Of a stretch of 64,000 bases of DNA, positions 44,877 through 53,720 are shown in pieces (position 1 is the first letter of the stretch; each line of letters opens with the position of its first letter). Location of the stretch: contig NZ_BSDC01000002.1 of NCBI RefSeq assembly GCF_030268045.1, positions 248,001-312,000 on the forward strand, given 5' to 3'. The notes beneath the pieces were generated by a model. The model was not told the DNA's origin and made no database searches. It worked only from the letters and a program-made list of their open reading frames with translations. This DNA is from Geothrix edaphica (lineage in GTDB: Bacteria > Acidobacteriota > Holophagae > Holophagales > Holophagaceae). The translations under genes were made by a program, and so were the position numbers.

Positions 44877-46340
44877 TCACGGCTTGGGATAGACGCGGAT
44901 GCCAATCCACTTTTTGAGGATCACCTTGCCTGGCGCGAAGCCGCGGGGCTTGCTGATGTCGGCGATGCGGGCGAGGTGGACCTCCACCTTGCCGCCGTCC
45001 CGGGCCTTGCTGTGGTAGGCGGCCAGCTCGGCGGCGCGCTCCAGCACGTGGCGGGGCAGCTCGCTCAGCTTGTCGGGATTGCGGATCACCACGTGGCTGC
45101 CGGGCACGCTGGCCACGTGCAGCCAGAAGTCCATGTTGTCAGCCACCTTGAAGGTGAGCTGGTCGTTCTCCGCGTCGCCCTTGCCGATGAGCACCTCGAA
45201 GCCGTCCACCATGACGCTGCGGAAAGCCGCGCCCTTGCCGTCCTTGCGCTTGCCTTCTGCCTGCATCCGCTTCGTCCCCTTGTCTTTCGGGGCGCCGTGC
45301 CCCCTCGCCGCGCCCTGTCCCTTCGGTTGTCGCGCAGAGGGCGGTTCCGGCGCAAGGCCTCCCGCTTCGGCCTCCATCCGCTTCCCCCAGGCGGCCCGCT
45401 CCCGCGCGAGCTCCGCCTCGAGTTCAGTCACGCGGGCCAGACCCCGCTCGGCCTTCTTGGCCGCGGTGAACCAACCCTGGACGGCGGTCTCGGCACTCTT
45501 CCCCTCGGGCAAGGAGACGCGCCCCCCGTCCAGCAGCACCGCCTCGCCCGTGACGCCCTTCAGGCGGTAGAGCTCCGCCGCCAGACGCTGGGCCTGGGCC
45601 TTCAAGGGCAGCACGCCCTGATGCTTCGCCCGGTCCCGGGCCAAGGCCAGGGCCAGCCGGTCCAGCCGGGCGGCCTCGGCCTGCCGCTTGCGCTCGGCCG
45701 CCGCCTTGGCGGGTCCGAGGATGAGCTCCTCCGCCCGGGCCTCGGACCAGGCGCGGTGGCGGTCCAATAGGCCGCCCTCGCCGTCCAGCACCTCCGGGAG
45801 CTCGCCCGCCAGGGCGCGCTCGAGATCGGAGCCCCAGCGTTCCCGCCAGCGGCGGAAGGGCGGCGGCTCCTCCTGCGGCTCCGGCGCCGCGGCCGGAAAA
45901 GGGGAACCCAATCCCAGACGGGAGAGAGGCACATCCAGGCCGTCCACCCGGATGCCGGCCCGGCCCGGGATGGCCTGGAAGGCGAGGCGCAGGGTCTCCA
46001 GCCGCCCGGTGATGGCCCGCCGCTGGAACACGAGGCCCAGCCAACGTTCCCGCGGATCCCCCTCCACCGCCTTCAGCCGGGCCCCCGAGAGCAGGGGACC
46101 CCAGATCTTCGCGCTGTCCCTGGGCGCCTCGGCCTGTAGGCGCGTCCAGGCGGGATGGGCCGCCCCCAGCAGCCACAGCTCGGGCTTCGGATGGAGCAGG
46201 AGCACCCAGCCCTCGGCGGCTTTCCGCCCGGCCCAGCGCAGGCCCAGGGCCCGGCCCGAGGCCCAGGCCGATTCCAGGGGGATCTCGCCCCGCTCGCGGA
46301 GCCAAGCCCGCCCCAGGGCCAGGATCAGGGGAGCATCCAC
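44877..46340 (-). CDS. NFACT-family protein (FbpA/RqcH relative)
   Basis: The protein has the N-terminal NFACT-type region, a long charged coiled-coil middle (about 190-330), a basic low-complexity link, and a C-terminal NFACT-R domain (VDGFEVLIGKGDAENDQLTF, DNMDFWLHVASVPGSHVVIR). In other bacteria RqcH binds stalled 50S subunits and adds alanine tails. The N-terminal part is divergent, so that activity is not assured. A GTG at 46340 with AAAGGTGAG upstream is the preferred start (487 residues); an ATG at 46391 is possible. Its tail is duplicated downstream. Confidence 0.82.
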   Translation of the reverse strand: MDAPLILALGRAWLRERGEIPLESAWASGRALGLRWAGRKAAEGWVLLLHPKPELWLLGAAHPAWTRLQAEAPRDSAKIWGPLLSGARLKAVEGDPRERWLGLVFQRRAITGRLETLRLAFQAIPGRAGIRVDGLDVPLSRLGLGSPFPAAAPEPQEEPPPFRRWRERWGSDLERALAGELPEVLDGEGGLLDRHRAWSEARAEELILGPAKAAAERKRQAEAARLDRLALALARDRAKHQGVLPLKAQAQRLAAELYRLKGVTGEAVLLDGGRVSLPEGKSAETAVQGWFTAAKKAERGLARVTELEAELARERAAWGKRMEAEAGGLAPEPPSARQPKGQGAARGHGAPKDKGTKRMQAEGKRKDGKGAAFRSVMVDGFEVLIGKGDAENDQLTFKVADNMDFWLHVASVPGSHVVIRNPDKLSELPRHVLERAAELAAYHSKARDGGKVEVHLARIADISKPRGFAPGKVILKKWIGIRVYPKP

Positions 46341-46479
46341 GGACTCACCTTTCCCTGTTCTTTCCACCCGACGCTGGCCATGATGGGGCATCCTCCCTGT
46401 CCCAGCATCCCACGCCCGGCCCGGGGACGATCAGGCTCGCAGTTCCCACCTGGCTCCACTTCCACCGATACTGGACCCC

Positions 46480-47937
46480 ATGACGATTGCCGCCCCCAAG
46501 GCCTCCAAGACCCTCCAGGTCCTACTGGTGGATGACAACCCTATCCAACTGAGCCTCCTGCACCACCTCTTCCAGCGCCATGGGCACACCACCCTGGAAG
46601 CCAAGAACGGCGCCGAGGCCCTCATCGTCCTCGCCACCGAATGTCCGGACGTGGTGGTCAGCGACTGCGTCATGCCCCTCCTGGACGGCTACCAGCTCTG
46701 CCGCCTCCTCAAGGACGACCGGGCCACGCGCAACCTGCCGGTGCTTCTGCTGACGGCCCAGGGCGTGGGCCTGGCGCGGTTCTGGGCCAAGACCTGCGGC
46801 GCGGACCGCTTCCTGGTGAAGGGCCGGGACCTCGACCATGTGGTGGAGGCCGCCACGTCCCTCGTGGAGCAGACGGACCGCTTGCGCCCCCTCCCCGGCA
46901 CGCCCCGGCTGGCCCAGGAGAACTTCGGCGTGGACGCCATCCAGCGGCGCCTGGCCCAGGCCCTGGAACAGCGCGTGGTGGAGACGGCGCTGCGCGATTC
47001 CATCTCCCGGCTCTACACCGTCGAGCACGACACCCTGCGGCTGATCCGGGGCTTCATCGAGATCCTCCAGGAGCTCGTGCTGCCCGGCGCCCTCCTCGTG
47101 ACCTACCTGGGGGAGGAGGGGACCACCTGCCACGGCGTCCATGGGGCCTCCGCCAGCGAGGAGGACCGGAGGGCCCTCGAAGCCGCCGCCCTCCAGTTCG
47201 CCCCGCCCGGCGTCCCGGCGGAGTGCCACTGGCATCCCGTGGACGACGGCGACGAGCGCCGCCGCGCCCTCCGGGACCCGGTGATGCGGGTGCTGCCCGC
47301 CCTCCTGCCCGGCTACCCGGCGGTGGGCGCCCTCGGGTTCTTCGCCGAGCGTCGCTCCGTCGAGGAATACGAGCGGCTGTTCGAGATCGCCAACGAGGAG
47401 CTGGGCCGCCTCCTCACCCTGGAGGACTCCCGGCTCCGCCTGTACCACCAGGCCATCCGCGATCCCCTGACGGGCCTGTTCAACCGGCGGCACATCCTCG
47501 ACATGCTGAAGATCGAAGTGGATCAATGTGGGCGCTTCGGGCAGAGCCTGTCCCTCATGCTCATCGACCTCGACCACTTCAAGGCCGTGAACGATCGCTT
47601 CGGCCACGCCACCGGGGACCAGGTGCTCAGCGTCATGGCGCAGCGCATGTCCTTCGGGCTGCGGAAGGTGGACCAGCTGGGCCGCATCGGCGGCGAGGAG
47701 TTCCTGGCCTACGGGCCCCAGACGGATCTGGACGGCCTTCGCGCCCTGGCCGAGCGGCTCCGCGAGCATGTCACGCTGGAACCCCTGCCGGGCCTCCCCC
47801 CCAATTACCGGGTGACCCTGAGCATCGGCCTGGCGACCTGGGAAGGGTCCGAGGACACGCTGGAGCGGATGCTGGCCCGGGCCGACAAGGCCCTCTACCA
47901 GGCCAAGGCCGAGGGTCGGAACCGCGTCATCGGCTGA
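46480..47937 (+). CDS. Response regulator with GGDEF diguanylate cyclase domain
   Basis: The 485-residue protein has a receiver domain (VLLVDDNPIQ, phospho-acceptor Asp62 in VVVSDCVMP), a central region of about 240 residues that may be GAF-like, and a C-terminal GGDEF domain. The active site is GGEEF near 404-408, so cyclic-di-GMP synthesis is expected. RKVD five residues before it matches the RxxD inhibitory site for product feedback. No kinase gene is adjacent. Confidence 0.92.
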   Translation: MTIAAPKASKTLQVLLVDDNPIQLSLLHHLFQRHGHTTLEAKNGAEALIVLATECPDVVVSDCVMPLLDGYQLCRLLKDDRATRNLPVLLLTAQGVGLARFWAKTCGADRFLVKGRDLDHVVEAATSLVEQTDRLRPLPGTPRLAQENFGVDAIQRRLAQALEQRVVETALRDSISRLYTVEHDTLRLIRGFIEILQELVLPGALLVTYLGEEGTTCHGVHGASASEEDRRALEAAALQFAPPGVPAECHWHPVDDGDERRRALRDPVMRVLPALLPGYPAVGALGFFAERRSVEEYERLFEIANEELGRLLTLEDSRLRLYHQAIRDPLTGLFNRRHILDMLKIEVDQCGRFGQSLSLMLIDLDHFKAVNDRFGHATGDQVLSVMAQRMSFGLRKVDQLGRIGGEEFLAYGPQTDLDGLRALAERLREHVTLEPLPGLPPNYRVTLSIGLATWEGSEDTLERMLARADKALYQAKAEGRNRVIG

Positions 47938-47963
47938 GCTTCCTGGAGAGGCGCGGGAGTGGC

Positions 47964-48012
47964 TTGACAGGGCCCGGACCACCATCGCATGATCCCATAC
48001 GCATCCGTATGG
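47964..48012 (+). promoter_or_regulatory. Promoter-like boxes and palindrome upstream of the DUF2339 gene
   Basis: TTGACA (47964-47969) is followed after 18 bp by CATGAT. Then CCATACG-catc-CGTATGG (47995-48012) forms a perfect 7-bp inverted repeat 7 bp before the DUF2339 ATG. The palindrome may be an operator or a leader hairpin controlling translation. Confidence 0.45.
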
Positions 48013-48019
48013 AGACATC

Positions 48020-49750
48020 ATGGCCGACCTTCCGCAGGACCAAGCCGGACCGCAGGAGCTGACTGACCGGGTGGCGCGCCTGGAGGCCCAGGTGGCCTGG
48101 CTCCTCCAGCGCCAGCAGGCGCCCGCGCCTCCCGCGGCCCCCGCACGGCCCAGGCCCGTTCCCCCCGCTGCCGCTGCCCTCCCCCGGAAGGAGCTGTCCC
48201 CGGTGGTCTGGATCGCCGGCGCCGGTGCCGCGATCTTCCTCGCGGGCGCGATCTTCTTCTTCCGCTGGGCCATCCAGCAGGGCTGGCTGGGCGCCGAGCT
48301 GCGCTTCCTCCTCGGCCTGCTGGCCGGCGGCGGCATCGCCGCAGTGGCCGCGAAGCTGATCCTCGGAGAGGACCGCCGCCTGGGCGTGGCCCTGCTCCTC
48401 GCGGGCCTCGGCACCCTCCAGTTCACCTTCCGGGCCGGGGCCATGGCCTACCACTTCTATCCCGCCGCCCTCGGTCTGGCGGCGGCGGCCCTGGTCACCC
48501 TGGTGGCCGGGGGGCTGGCCGCCCGCGGCCGCAGCGGCGGCGCCCTGACGGTGGCCCTGGTCTCGGGCCTGGCCGCGCCCCTGGTCTTCAGCCAGGGCGG
48601 CCACCACGAGGTGGCCCTGGCCCTCTACCTGGCCGTGCTCATGGCCGCCACCCTGGCCGTGCCCTACCTCGCGGGCCTCGGCGGAACCTGGCACGGCGCG
48701 CGGTGGACGGCGCTCCTCGGCACCTGGCTGCTGCTGCTCCCCGCCTGCGCCGAGGTCCTGAAGGCGGATGCCTCTCTGCTGGCCCTCCTGCTGGTCCTCC
48801 ACCTGGCCCTGGCCGGCGGCTGGGCCTGGCTGCCGGGCCGGGAGGAGAAGCCCGGGACGCCCACCGTGCTCTGGCTCATCGCCTCGATCCTGGCCACCTC
48901 GTACGGCTGGCTGCTCTGGAAGCGCCTGGACCTTGCCCCCGAGGCCTTCGCCCTGCCCGTGCTTGCCGTCGCCGCCCTGAACCTGGCCCTGGTGAAGCCG
49001 CTGCGCCGCCGCCTGGACAGCCGCCAGGCGGACTGGGGCCTGCTGGCCCTGGCCGCGGGACACCTGGCCCTGGCCGTGCCCGTGGCCCTGGCCTGGCGCT
49101 GGGTGGGCCCGCTGTGGGGCGCCTTCGCCCTGGGCCTGGCCTGGGCCTCCCTGCAGGCCGAGGACAGCGAGTACGCCCAGGAGGCCACCGCCCTGCGCTG
49201 GCTGGCGGCCGGGCTGGCCCTGCTCACCACGCTGCGCTGGGCCTTCCACGGCCTGGACAGCCTGTTCTTCCACGGGAGCGGGCTGACGCCCATCCTCAAC
49301 CCCGCCTTCGCAGAGGGGGCCCTGGCGGCGGCCGCCTGGTTCATGCTCACGCGCCGCGGCGGCCCCCTGGGCCTGATCGCGTTCCTCGCCCTGGAAGTGA
49401 CAGCCAACGTGACCCTGGCCTTCGAGGCGGCCCGGCTGGTGCAGTGGCTGCAGGCCTCCGGCTCCCGGGGCTGGGGGCCCTCCCGCGCCGCCTCCATCGC
49501 CATGACGCTGGTCTGGGCGCTGTCCGGCGCCTGGCAGTGGATGCGCGGGCTGGGCCAGCGCGACGCGGCCCGCCGCGCCCTGCTCATCGCCGGCTACGCC
49601 TGGATGGGGATCGCCAGCTTCAAGCTCATCGCCTCGGATCTCGATCGCGCCGACACGCCCCTGCGCGCCCTCGCCTTCCTGGGCGTCGGCGCCATCGGCA
49701 TGGCCGCCGCCATCCTCGCCCACCGGCATCATCCCGAAGGGAACGCATGA
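48020..49750 (+). CDS. DUF2339 multi-helix membrane protein
   Basis: The 576-residue protein begins with a short coiled coil (DRVARLEAQVAWLLQRQ), a Pro/Ala linker and then about 16 hydrophobic helices. The first is LSPVVWIAGAGAAIFLAGAI, as in DUF2339 proteins. The function of the family is unknown. It overlaps the DUF3999 gene by four bases, the usual genomic partner of DUF2339. Confidence 0.82.
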   Translation: MADLPQDQAGPQELTDRVARLEAQVAWLLQRQQAPAPPAAPARPRPVPPAAAALPRKELSPVVWIAGAGAAIFLAGAIFFFRWAIQQGWLGAELRFLLGLLAGGGIAAVAAKLILGEDRRLGVALLLAGLGTLQFTFRAGAMAYHFYPAALGLAAAALVTLVAGGLAARGRSGGALTVALVSGLAAPLVFSQGGHHEVALALYLAVLMAATLAVPYLAGLGGTWHGARWTALLGTWLLLLPACAEVLKADASLLALLLVLHLALAGGWAWLPGREEKPGTPTVLWLIASILATSYGWLLWKRLDLAPEAFALPVLAVAALNLALVKPLRRRLDSRQADWGLLALAAGHLALAVPVALAWRWVGPLWGAFALGLAWASLQAEDSEYAQEATALRWLAAGLALLTTLRWAFHGLDSLFFHGSGLTPILNPAFAEGALAAAAWFMLTRRGGPLGLIAFLALEVTANVTLAFEAARLVQWLQASGSRGWGPSRAASIAMTLVWALSGAWQWMRGLGQRDAARRALLIAGYAWMGIASFKLIASDLDRADTPLRALAFLGVGAIGMAAAILAHRHHPEGNA

Positions 49751-50964
49751 AACCCGCCCTCCTGTTCGCCTCCCTCCTCTGCCTGGCCTGCGCCCGCGAG
49801 GACACCGCGGCCCTGCACCGCCGCCCCATTCCGCCGGCGGCCGTCAGCGGATGGGCGCGCCTCCCCCTGGACGCTGGGGCCCAGCGCCACGTGAAAGGCG
49901 CGTGGATCGGCGATGCGGCCGGGCGCAGCGTGCCCTTCCTCGAGGCCCGGGAGGGCCTGTGGGAATCCCGCACCCTGCCCCTGGAACACCTGCTGACGGG
50001 TCGGGATGCCGAGGGCCGGCCCACCGTGGAGTTCTCCCTGAAGCTCCCCGAAGGCTGGCAGGTGGGCGAACGGGAAACGCTGAAGCTGGACTTCGATCTC
50101 GATGGCCGCGCCCCCTGGGTGGCCCAGGTGAAGGCCGAGCGGCGACGCGAGGACGGGGGCGATGGCGGGATCTTCATCGCCTACGATCCGCCCGCCCCCC
50201 TGCACCTCTACGATCTGGCGCCTTCCGGCAGCCGCCGCACGCTCGACCTGCCCTGGGACGGCCACCGCTACCGGCTGACCCTGGTGGCCTCCCAAGGCGA
50301 GGCCCCGCGGATCCGCGGCCTCTCGGCCCGTGCGGAGACGCGGCCCGAGGCCCTGGAGACGGAACTGGCCCTGGACGGGGCGTTCGCGCCCGAGCCCGGC
50401 CGGCCCCGCACCTGGCGGCTGACCCTGCCGGACACCGAGCGCGTGGTGGGTGTGGAGCTGGTGCTGGCGCCCCCCGCCGCACCCCTCGCCCCGGAGATCC
50501 ACGTGGGCGGCACCCCGGAGACCAGCCGGCCCTGGGCCTGCAGTGACCTGGTGTGGAACCTGCCCGCCCTCCGCACGCGCTCCACGCGCATCGCCCTCCC
50601 GCCCGAGCTGGCCCAGACCCTCACCCTCAGCCTGCCCGAGGGCGCGTCGCCCCTGAGCCTGCGGGCGCTCGTGCGGCGGCAGACCCTGATCCTGCCCGTG
50701 GAGGCAGGGCAGACCTACGCCCTGCATCTCGGCGGCGAGGCGAAACCCGCCCCCGGGAACCTGGGCGCCCTGCCCTCGCTGCGCACCCTGGCCTCGGCCG
50801 CACCCCTGGCCCTGGGTCCCAGCGAGCCCGATCCGCAGGGCGTACCCCACCACATCGGCGCCGATGAGCGGGCCCGGCCCTGGATGCCCTGGGTGGCGGG
50901 AATCGCCGTGCTGGCCCTGGCGGCCGTGGCCTGGAAGCTGCTGAAGGGGACTTCCGCCGCATGA
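49747..50964 (+). CDS. DUF3999 family envelope protein
   Basis: The 405-residue protein has a signal with lipobox-like LLCLAC (Cys near 15), a large beta-rich periplasmic region and one C-terminal transmembrane helix (about 378-397) followed by a short basic tail. This layout and pairing with DUF2339 identify DUF3999. The two probably form an envelope complex of unknown role. It overlaps both neighbours by four bases. Confidence 0.78.
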   Translation: MKPALLFASLLCLACAREDTAALHRRPIPPAAVSGWARLPLDAGAQRHVKGAWIGDAAGRSVPFLEAREGLWESRTLPLEHLLTGRDAEGRPTVEFSLKLPEGWQVGERETLKLDFDLDGRAPWVAQVKAERRREDGGDGGIFIAYDPPAPLHLYDLAPSGSRRTLDLPWDGHRYRLTLVASQGEAPRIRGLSARAETRPEALETELALDGAFAPEPGRPRTWRLTLPDTERVVGVELVLAPPAAPLAPEIHVGGTPETSRPWACSDLVWNLPALRTRSTRIALPPELAQTLTLSLPEGASPLSLRALVRRQTLILPVEAGQTYALHLGGEAKPAPGNLGALPSLRTLASAAPLALGPSEPDPQGVPHHIGADERARPWMPWVAGIAVLALAAVAWKLLKGTSAA

Positions 50965-51713
50965 GGCTCTGTGCCCTCCTGCCTGCGGCCCTCGCACTGG
51001 CGGGCCTCGCCTGCCGCTCGCCCCTGGCGGACCTGAAGCTTGAGCACGGCGCGCCTTCCCTGAACCTGGCCGTCCGCCTCGAAGACCACAGCCGGAAGCT
51101 GGCGCGCATCAAGGACCCCGAAGGGGAGGCCGATACGCCCGCGGCCCGCCGGGCGGCCCTGGAGTCCCAGCGCGCGGCCTTCGAAGCCGAGTTGCGCGCC
51201 GAGGCCGCTTCTCGGGGCCTGCGCCTGGATCCGGCTGCGGACCTGCGCCTGGACCTGACCATCACCAGCCTGGGCGAGGTGCGGGCCAAGTACATCGCCT
51301 GGGGCATCCTCAGTGGCGTGGGCTGGGGCGTGGGGGTGGGCCTGCTGGCCCACGACCCACGGCTGGCCGTGGGCCTCGGCCTCTACGAGCTGCTGGAGGA
51401 GAGCGCCTTCTGGATCGGCGGCTCGATCCTCGTGGGCCGCTGGTCCAGCCCGGCGGTGGTGGAGGCCCGACTCGTCCGCGCCAACATGGAGAAGCCGCTG
51501 TGGCAGGAGACCTACTACGTCCTGTGGGCCCGGCGGGAGCTGGCGGCCCTTCCGCCCACGGAACAGAGCCGGCGCGAGCGCCAGCTCCAGGCTTCCCTCC
51601 GCAAGGTGATGGGCAAGCTGTTCCGTGATCTGGAAGCCATCCCGGAGTTCCCCCGGACGGCGGCGCTTCCCCGGCCGCTGCCGGAAGGCCCGGCTGGCGC
51701 GCCTTCACTTTGA
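50961..51713 (+). CDS. Uncharacterised lipoprotein
   Basis: The 250-residue protein has a lipoprotein signal (ALAGLAC, Cys near 18), a charged helical stretch, then a central hydrophobic glycine-rich segment (YIAWGILSGVGWGVGVGLLA) that could insert into a membrane. No family is recognised. It is coupled by a 4-bp overlap to the DUF3999 gene, so it probably belongs to the same envelope unit. Its end overlaps the convergent encapsulin gene by 9 bp. Confidence 0.68.
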   Translation: MRLCALLPAALALAGLACRSPLADLKLEHGAPSLNLAVRLEDHSRKLARIKDPEGEADTPAARRAALESQRAAFEAELRAEAASRGLRLDPAADLRLDLTITSLGEVRAKYIAWGILSGVGWGVGVGLLAHDPRLAVGLGLYELLEESAFWIGGSILVGRWSSPAVVEARLVRANMEKPLWQETYYVLWARRELAALPPTEQSRRERQLQASLRKVMGKLFRDLEAIPEFPRTAALPRPLPEGPAGAPSL

Positions 51714-52529
51714 GCGAGGTGCCGCCTTCAGCTTCAGCTCCACGGCGGCCGCGGGTTCCAGGACCCGGAACGTGAAGGACTCGGCGAAATACAGCTCCAC
51801 CTCCCGGGCGGTGTGCATCTTGTAGCCGATGGCCACGTCCTGGCCCACGGTCATCTCGAAATCGCCGCCCCGGCGCGACAGCACGGCGCCGCCCCCCAGG
51901 ACCGGGCTCCAGTGGATGCCACCGGTGACGAGGGCCTTGATGCGCTCGCGCAGCGGGTAGGCACTGGGCTCACCTGCCATCAGCCACTTATAGGGCTCGG
52001 TGCCCAGCACCAGTGCGAAGGGGCCGCCGATTTCCGCCTCCTGAATGGCGAGCAGGGCCAGTTCCACCGATTCAGTCAGCTTGCTTCGATCGGCGCTCAG
52101 GGGCACCGGCGCATGGCTGGAGCCTTCAAGCATGCCCTGGATGCCGGCCCCGCCAAAGCCGCGGTAGAGAGCCGTCTCCTCGAAGACCGCCACCTTCCGT
52201 GCGGCTTCGAGCATGGGGCTCAGGTCCGGGTTCTTGGCGCCGCGGGCCATATCATCCAGTTCCCAGACCTGCAGGGTGAAGGGCACCCGGATCTCCACGA
52301 GGGGGAGGACCTTGTGCAGACCCCAGGCCACGCCGGGCACCGCATCCTCGGCGCCCACCTCCAGCCTTCCGAGGTTCACGGCCGCGAACGTCCAGCCATG
52401 GGGACCCTTGAAATCCACCAGCTTCCGCCCGGAGAGGTTGCCCTTGAGCAGGCGAGAACTCTGCAGTTCGATCTCCTGCCAGGCCTCGTCCACGATGGGT
52501 GCCATGTCACGCCTGAGGATGTCGACCAT
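51705..52529 (-). CDS. Encapsulin shell protein (family 1)
   Basis: The 274-residue protein has the HK97-like encapsulin signatures at the N terminus (DILRRDMAPIVDEAWQEIE, then GRKLVDFKGPHGWTFAAVNLG), the ARKVAVFEETALYRGF segment and a C-terminal EIGGPFALVLGTEPYKW. Length matches the Thermotoga maritima shell protein. It self-assembles into a protein compartment that encloses cargo with a specific C-terminal peptide, here the ferritin-like protein encoded just upstream. Confidence 0.93.
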   Translation of the reverse strand: MVDILRRDMAPIVDEAWQEIELQSSRLLKGNLSGRKLVDFKGPHGWTFAAVNLGRLEVGAEDAVPGVAWGLHKVLPLVEIRVPFTLQVWELDDMARGAKNPDLSPMLEAARKVAVFEETALYRGFGGAGIQGMLEGSSHAPVPLSADRSKLTESVELALLAIQEAEIGGPFALVLGTEPYKWLMAGEPSAYPLRERIKALVTGGIHWSPVLGGGAVLSRRGGDFEMTVGQDVAIGYKMHTAREVELYFAESFTFRVLEPAAAVELKLKAAPRSK

Positions 52530-52558
52530 GACCGCTGCTCCTGGGCCTCAAGGCCCGC

Positions 52559-52897
52559 TCATTTCAAGTTCCCCAAACCCAATCCTGTGCCGCTGGCCAC
52601 GGGTGGTTCGCTGCCTCCAGCCAGGCCTGTGATGGCATCCGCGGTGAACAGGAACTTCTTCAGCTGGAGGTCGAACCCGGGCAGGGCGCGCCGCAGCCAT
52701 TCCAGGAGCATGGCCGCGTGTTCCATCTCGTCGTCCCGGTTGTGGGCCATGACGGCCTTCAGGGACTCGTCCTCGGCCACGTCCACCCGCTGGTGGTAGT
52801 AGTCGATGGCTTCCAGCTCCTCCTGCAGGCTGGCGAGGGCCCGGTGGAGGTCGAGCGCGGCGCTGGATAGACCCGATTCAATGGATCCGCTGCTCAT
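52559..52897 (-). CDS. Encapsulated ferritin-like protein (encapsulin cargo)
   Basis: The 112-residue two-helix protein matches EncFtn. Glu27, Glu57 and His60 fall where the ferroxidase residues of Rhodospirillum rubrum EncFtn lie (EELEAIDYYHQRVD and HNRDDEMEHAAMLLEWLRR). It oxidises Fe(II) as a ring-shaped assembly. The C terminus GTGLGLGNLK is a shell-targeting peptide. The ATG overlaps the superoxide dismutase stop by four bases, and the encapsulin starts 29 bp after its end. Confidence 0.92.
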   Translation of the reverse strand: MSSGSIESGLSSAALDLHRALASLQEELEAIDYYHQRVDVAEDESLKAVMAHNRDDEMEHAAMLLEWLRRALPGFDLQLKKFLFTADAITGLAGGSEPPVASGTGLGLGNLK

Positions 52898-53502
52898 GGC
52901 TGCGGTCTCCCTCCTCCGGCGCCCACCTCGTCGAAGCGCCGGGACACTTCGCTCCACTTGATGTTGTCCATGAAGGCGTTGATGTACTCGGGGCGCCTGA
53001 TTCCGTAGTCCACCATGAAGGCGTGCTCCCAGCTGTCCAGCACCAGGATCAGGTCCTGCTCGATGGGCAGGCCCAGGTGGTGTTCGGCCACGAAGTAGCT
53101 GTGCAGCTTGCCGTCCCGGCGGTTGCGGGTGAGCAGCGCCCAGCCGGGGCCGCACAGGGCCGCCGCCTTGAGATCGGCGAGCACTTTGCCCCTGCCGCCC
53201 TGGGCGTCCATGGCCTTCTGGATCTTGGGGCTGATGGTGGCATCGCCGCCCAGGTTCTCGAAGTAGAGCTCGTGGAGGAAGGAACCATTGAAGGCCACCG
53301 CCTCCCGGCGCTTCAACTCGCTGTACTCGTTGAAGGAGTAGTTGGGTTTGGCGTTGCTGGCCACGGTCAGCTTTTCTTCGATCTCATTGAGCTTGACCAG
53401 GTAGCCCTTGTAGAGCGTGAAGTGCAGGTCCAGCTGGCTGTCGCTGAACCCCTTCATCGCCCCGCCCTTCAGGTGCTCATAGTTCTTGGGCTCGTACGCC
53501 AT
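52894..53502 (-). CDS. Fe/Mn superoxide dismutase
   Basis: The 202-residue enzyme has the metal ligands His27 (LDLHFTLYKGYL), His77 (FLHELYFENLGG), Asp156 and His160 (VLDSWEHAFMVDYG). Metal preference between Fe and Mn cannot be told safely. No signal peptide and no encapsulin targeting peptide is seen (C terminus GGGRPQP). It is first in a coupled operon with the encapsulated ferritin and encapsulin. Confidence 0.93.
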   Translation of the reverse strand: MAYEPKNYEHLKGGAMKGFSDSQLDLHFTLYKGYLVKLNEIEEKLTVASNAKPNYSFNEYSELKRREAVAFNGSFLHELYFENLGGDATISPKIQKAMDAQGGRGKVLADLKAAALCGPGWALLTRNRRDGKLHSYFVAEHHLGLPIEQDLILVLDSWEHAFMVDYGIRRPEYINAFMDNIKWSEVSRRFDEVGAGGGRPQP

Positions 53503-53720
53503 GCGGTCCCCTCAGATCTGCTGCTGACGGGCGCAGGGGCCCAGGCACAGCAGCAGGTCCTTGAGCAAGATCTGATCCGATTCATAAATTAATTATTATC
53601 AATATATAACAAGCATGGTCTGCCCAGCTTTCCCAGGGGATTCCATCAAGATGAGTTGCCGATGCCTTCACTTTGAAAGCCCGGATCTCGAAACCCCGGC
53701 CGGTCCCGCCCGGGCTTCCC
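53503..53720 (-). promoter_or_regulatory. AT-rich upstream region of the sod-ferritin-encapsulin operon
   Basis: This 218-bp gap has no gene. Bases 53581-53612 are AT-only apart from a few positions and include AATTAATTATTATCAATA. Hexamers ATTATC/GATAAT recall Fur boxes, but the fit to the 19-bp consensus is partial. It should hold the operon promoter, and iron or redox control would suit the genes. Confidence 0.45.

Noticed and set aside
53585-53603. Fur box upstream of the sod-ferritin-encapsulin operon
   Set aside because: Only about two thirds of the 19-bp consensus fits, and AT-rich sequence gives such matches easily; kept only as a remark in the region entry.
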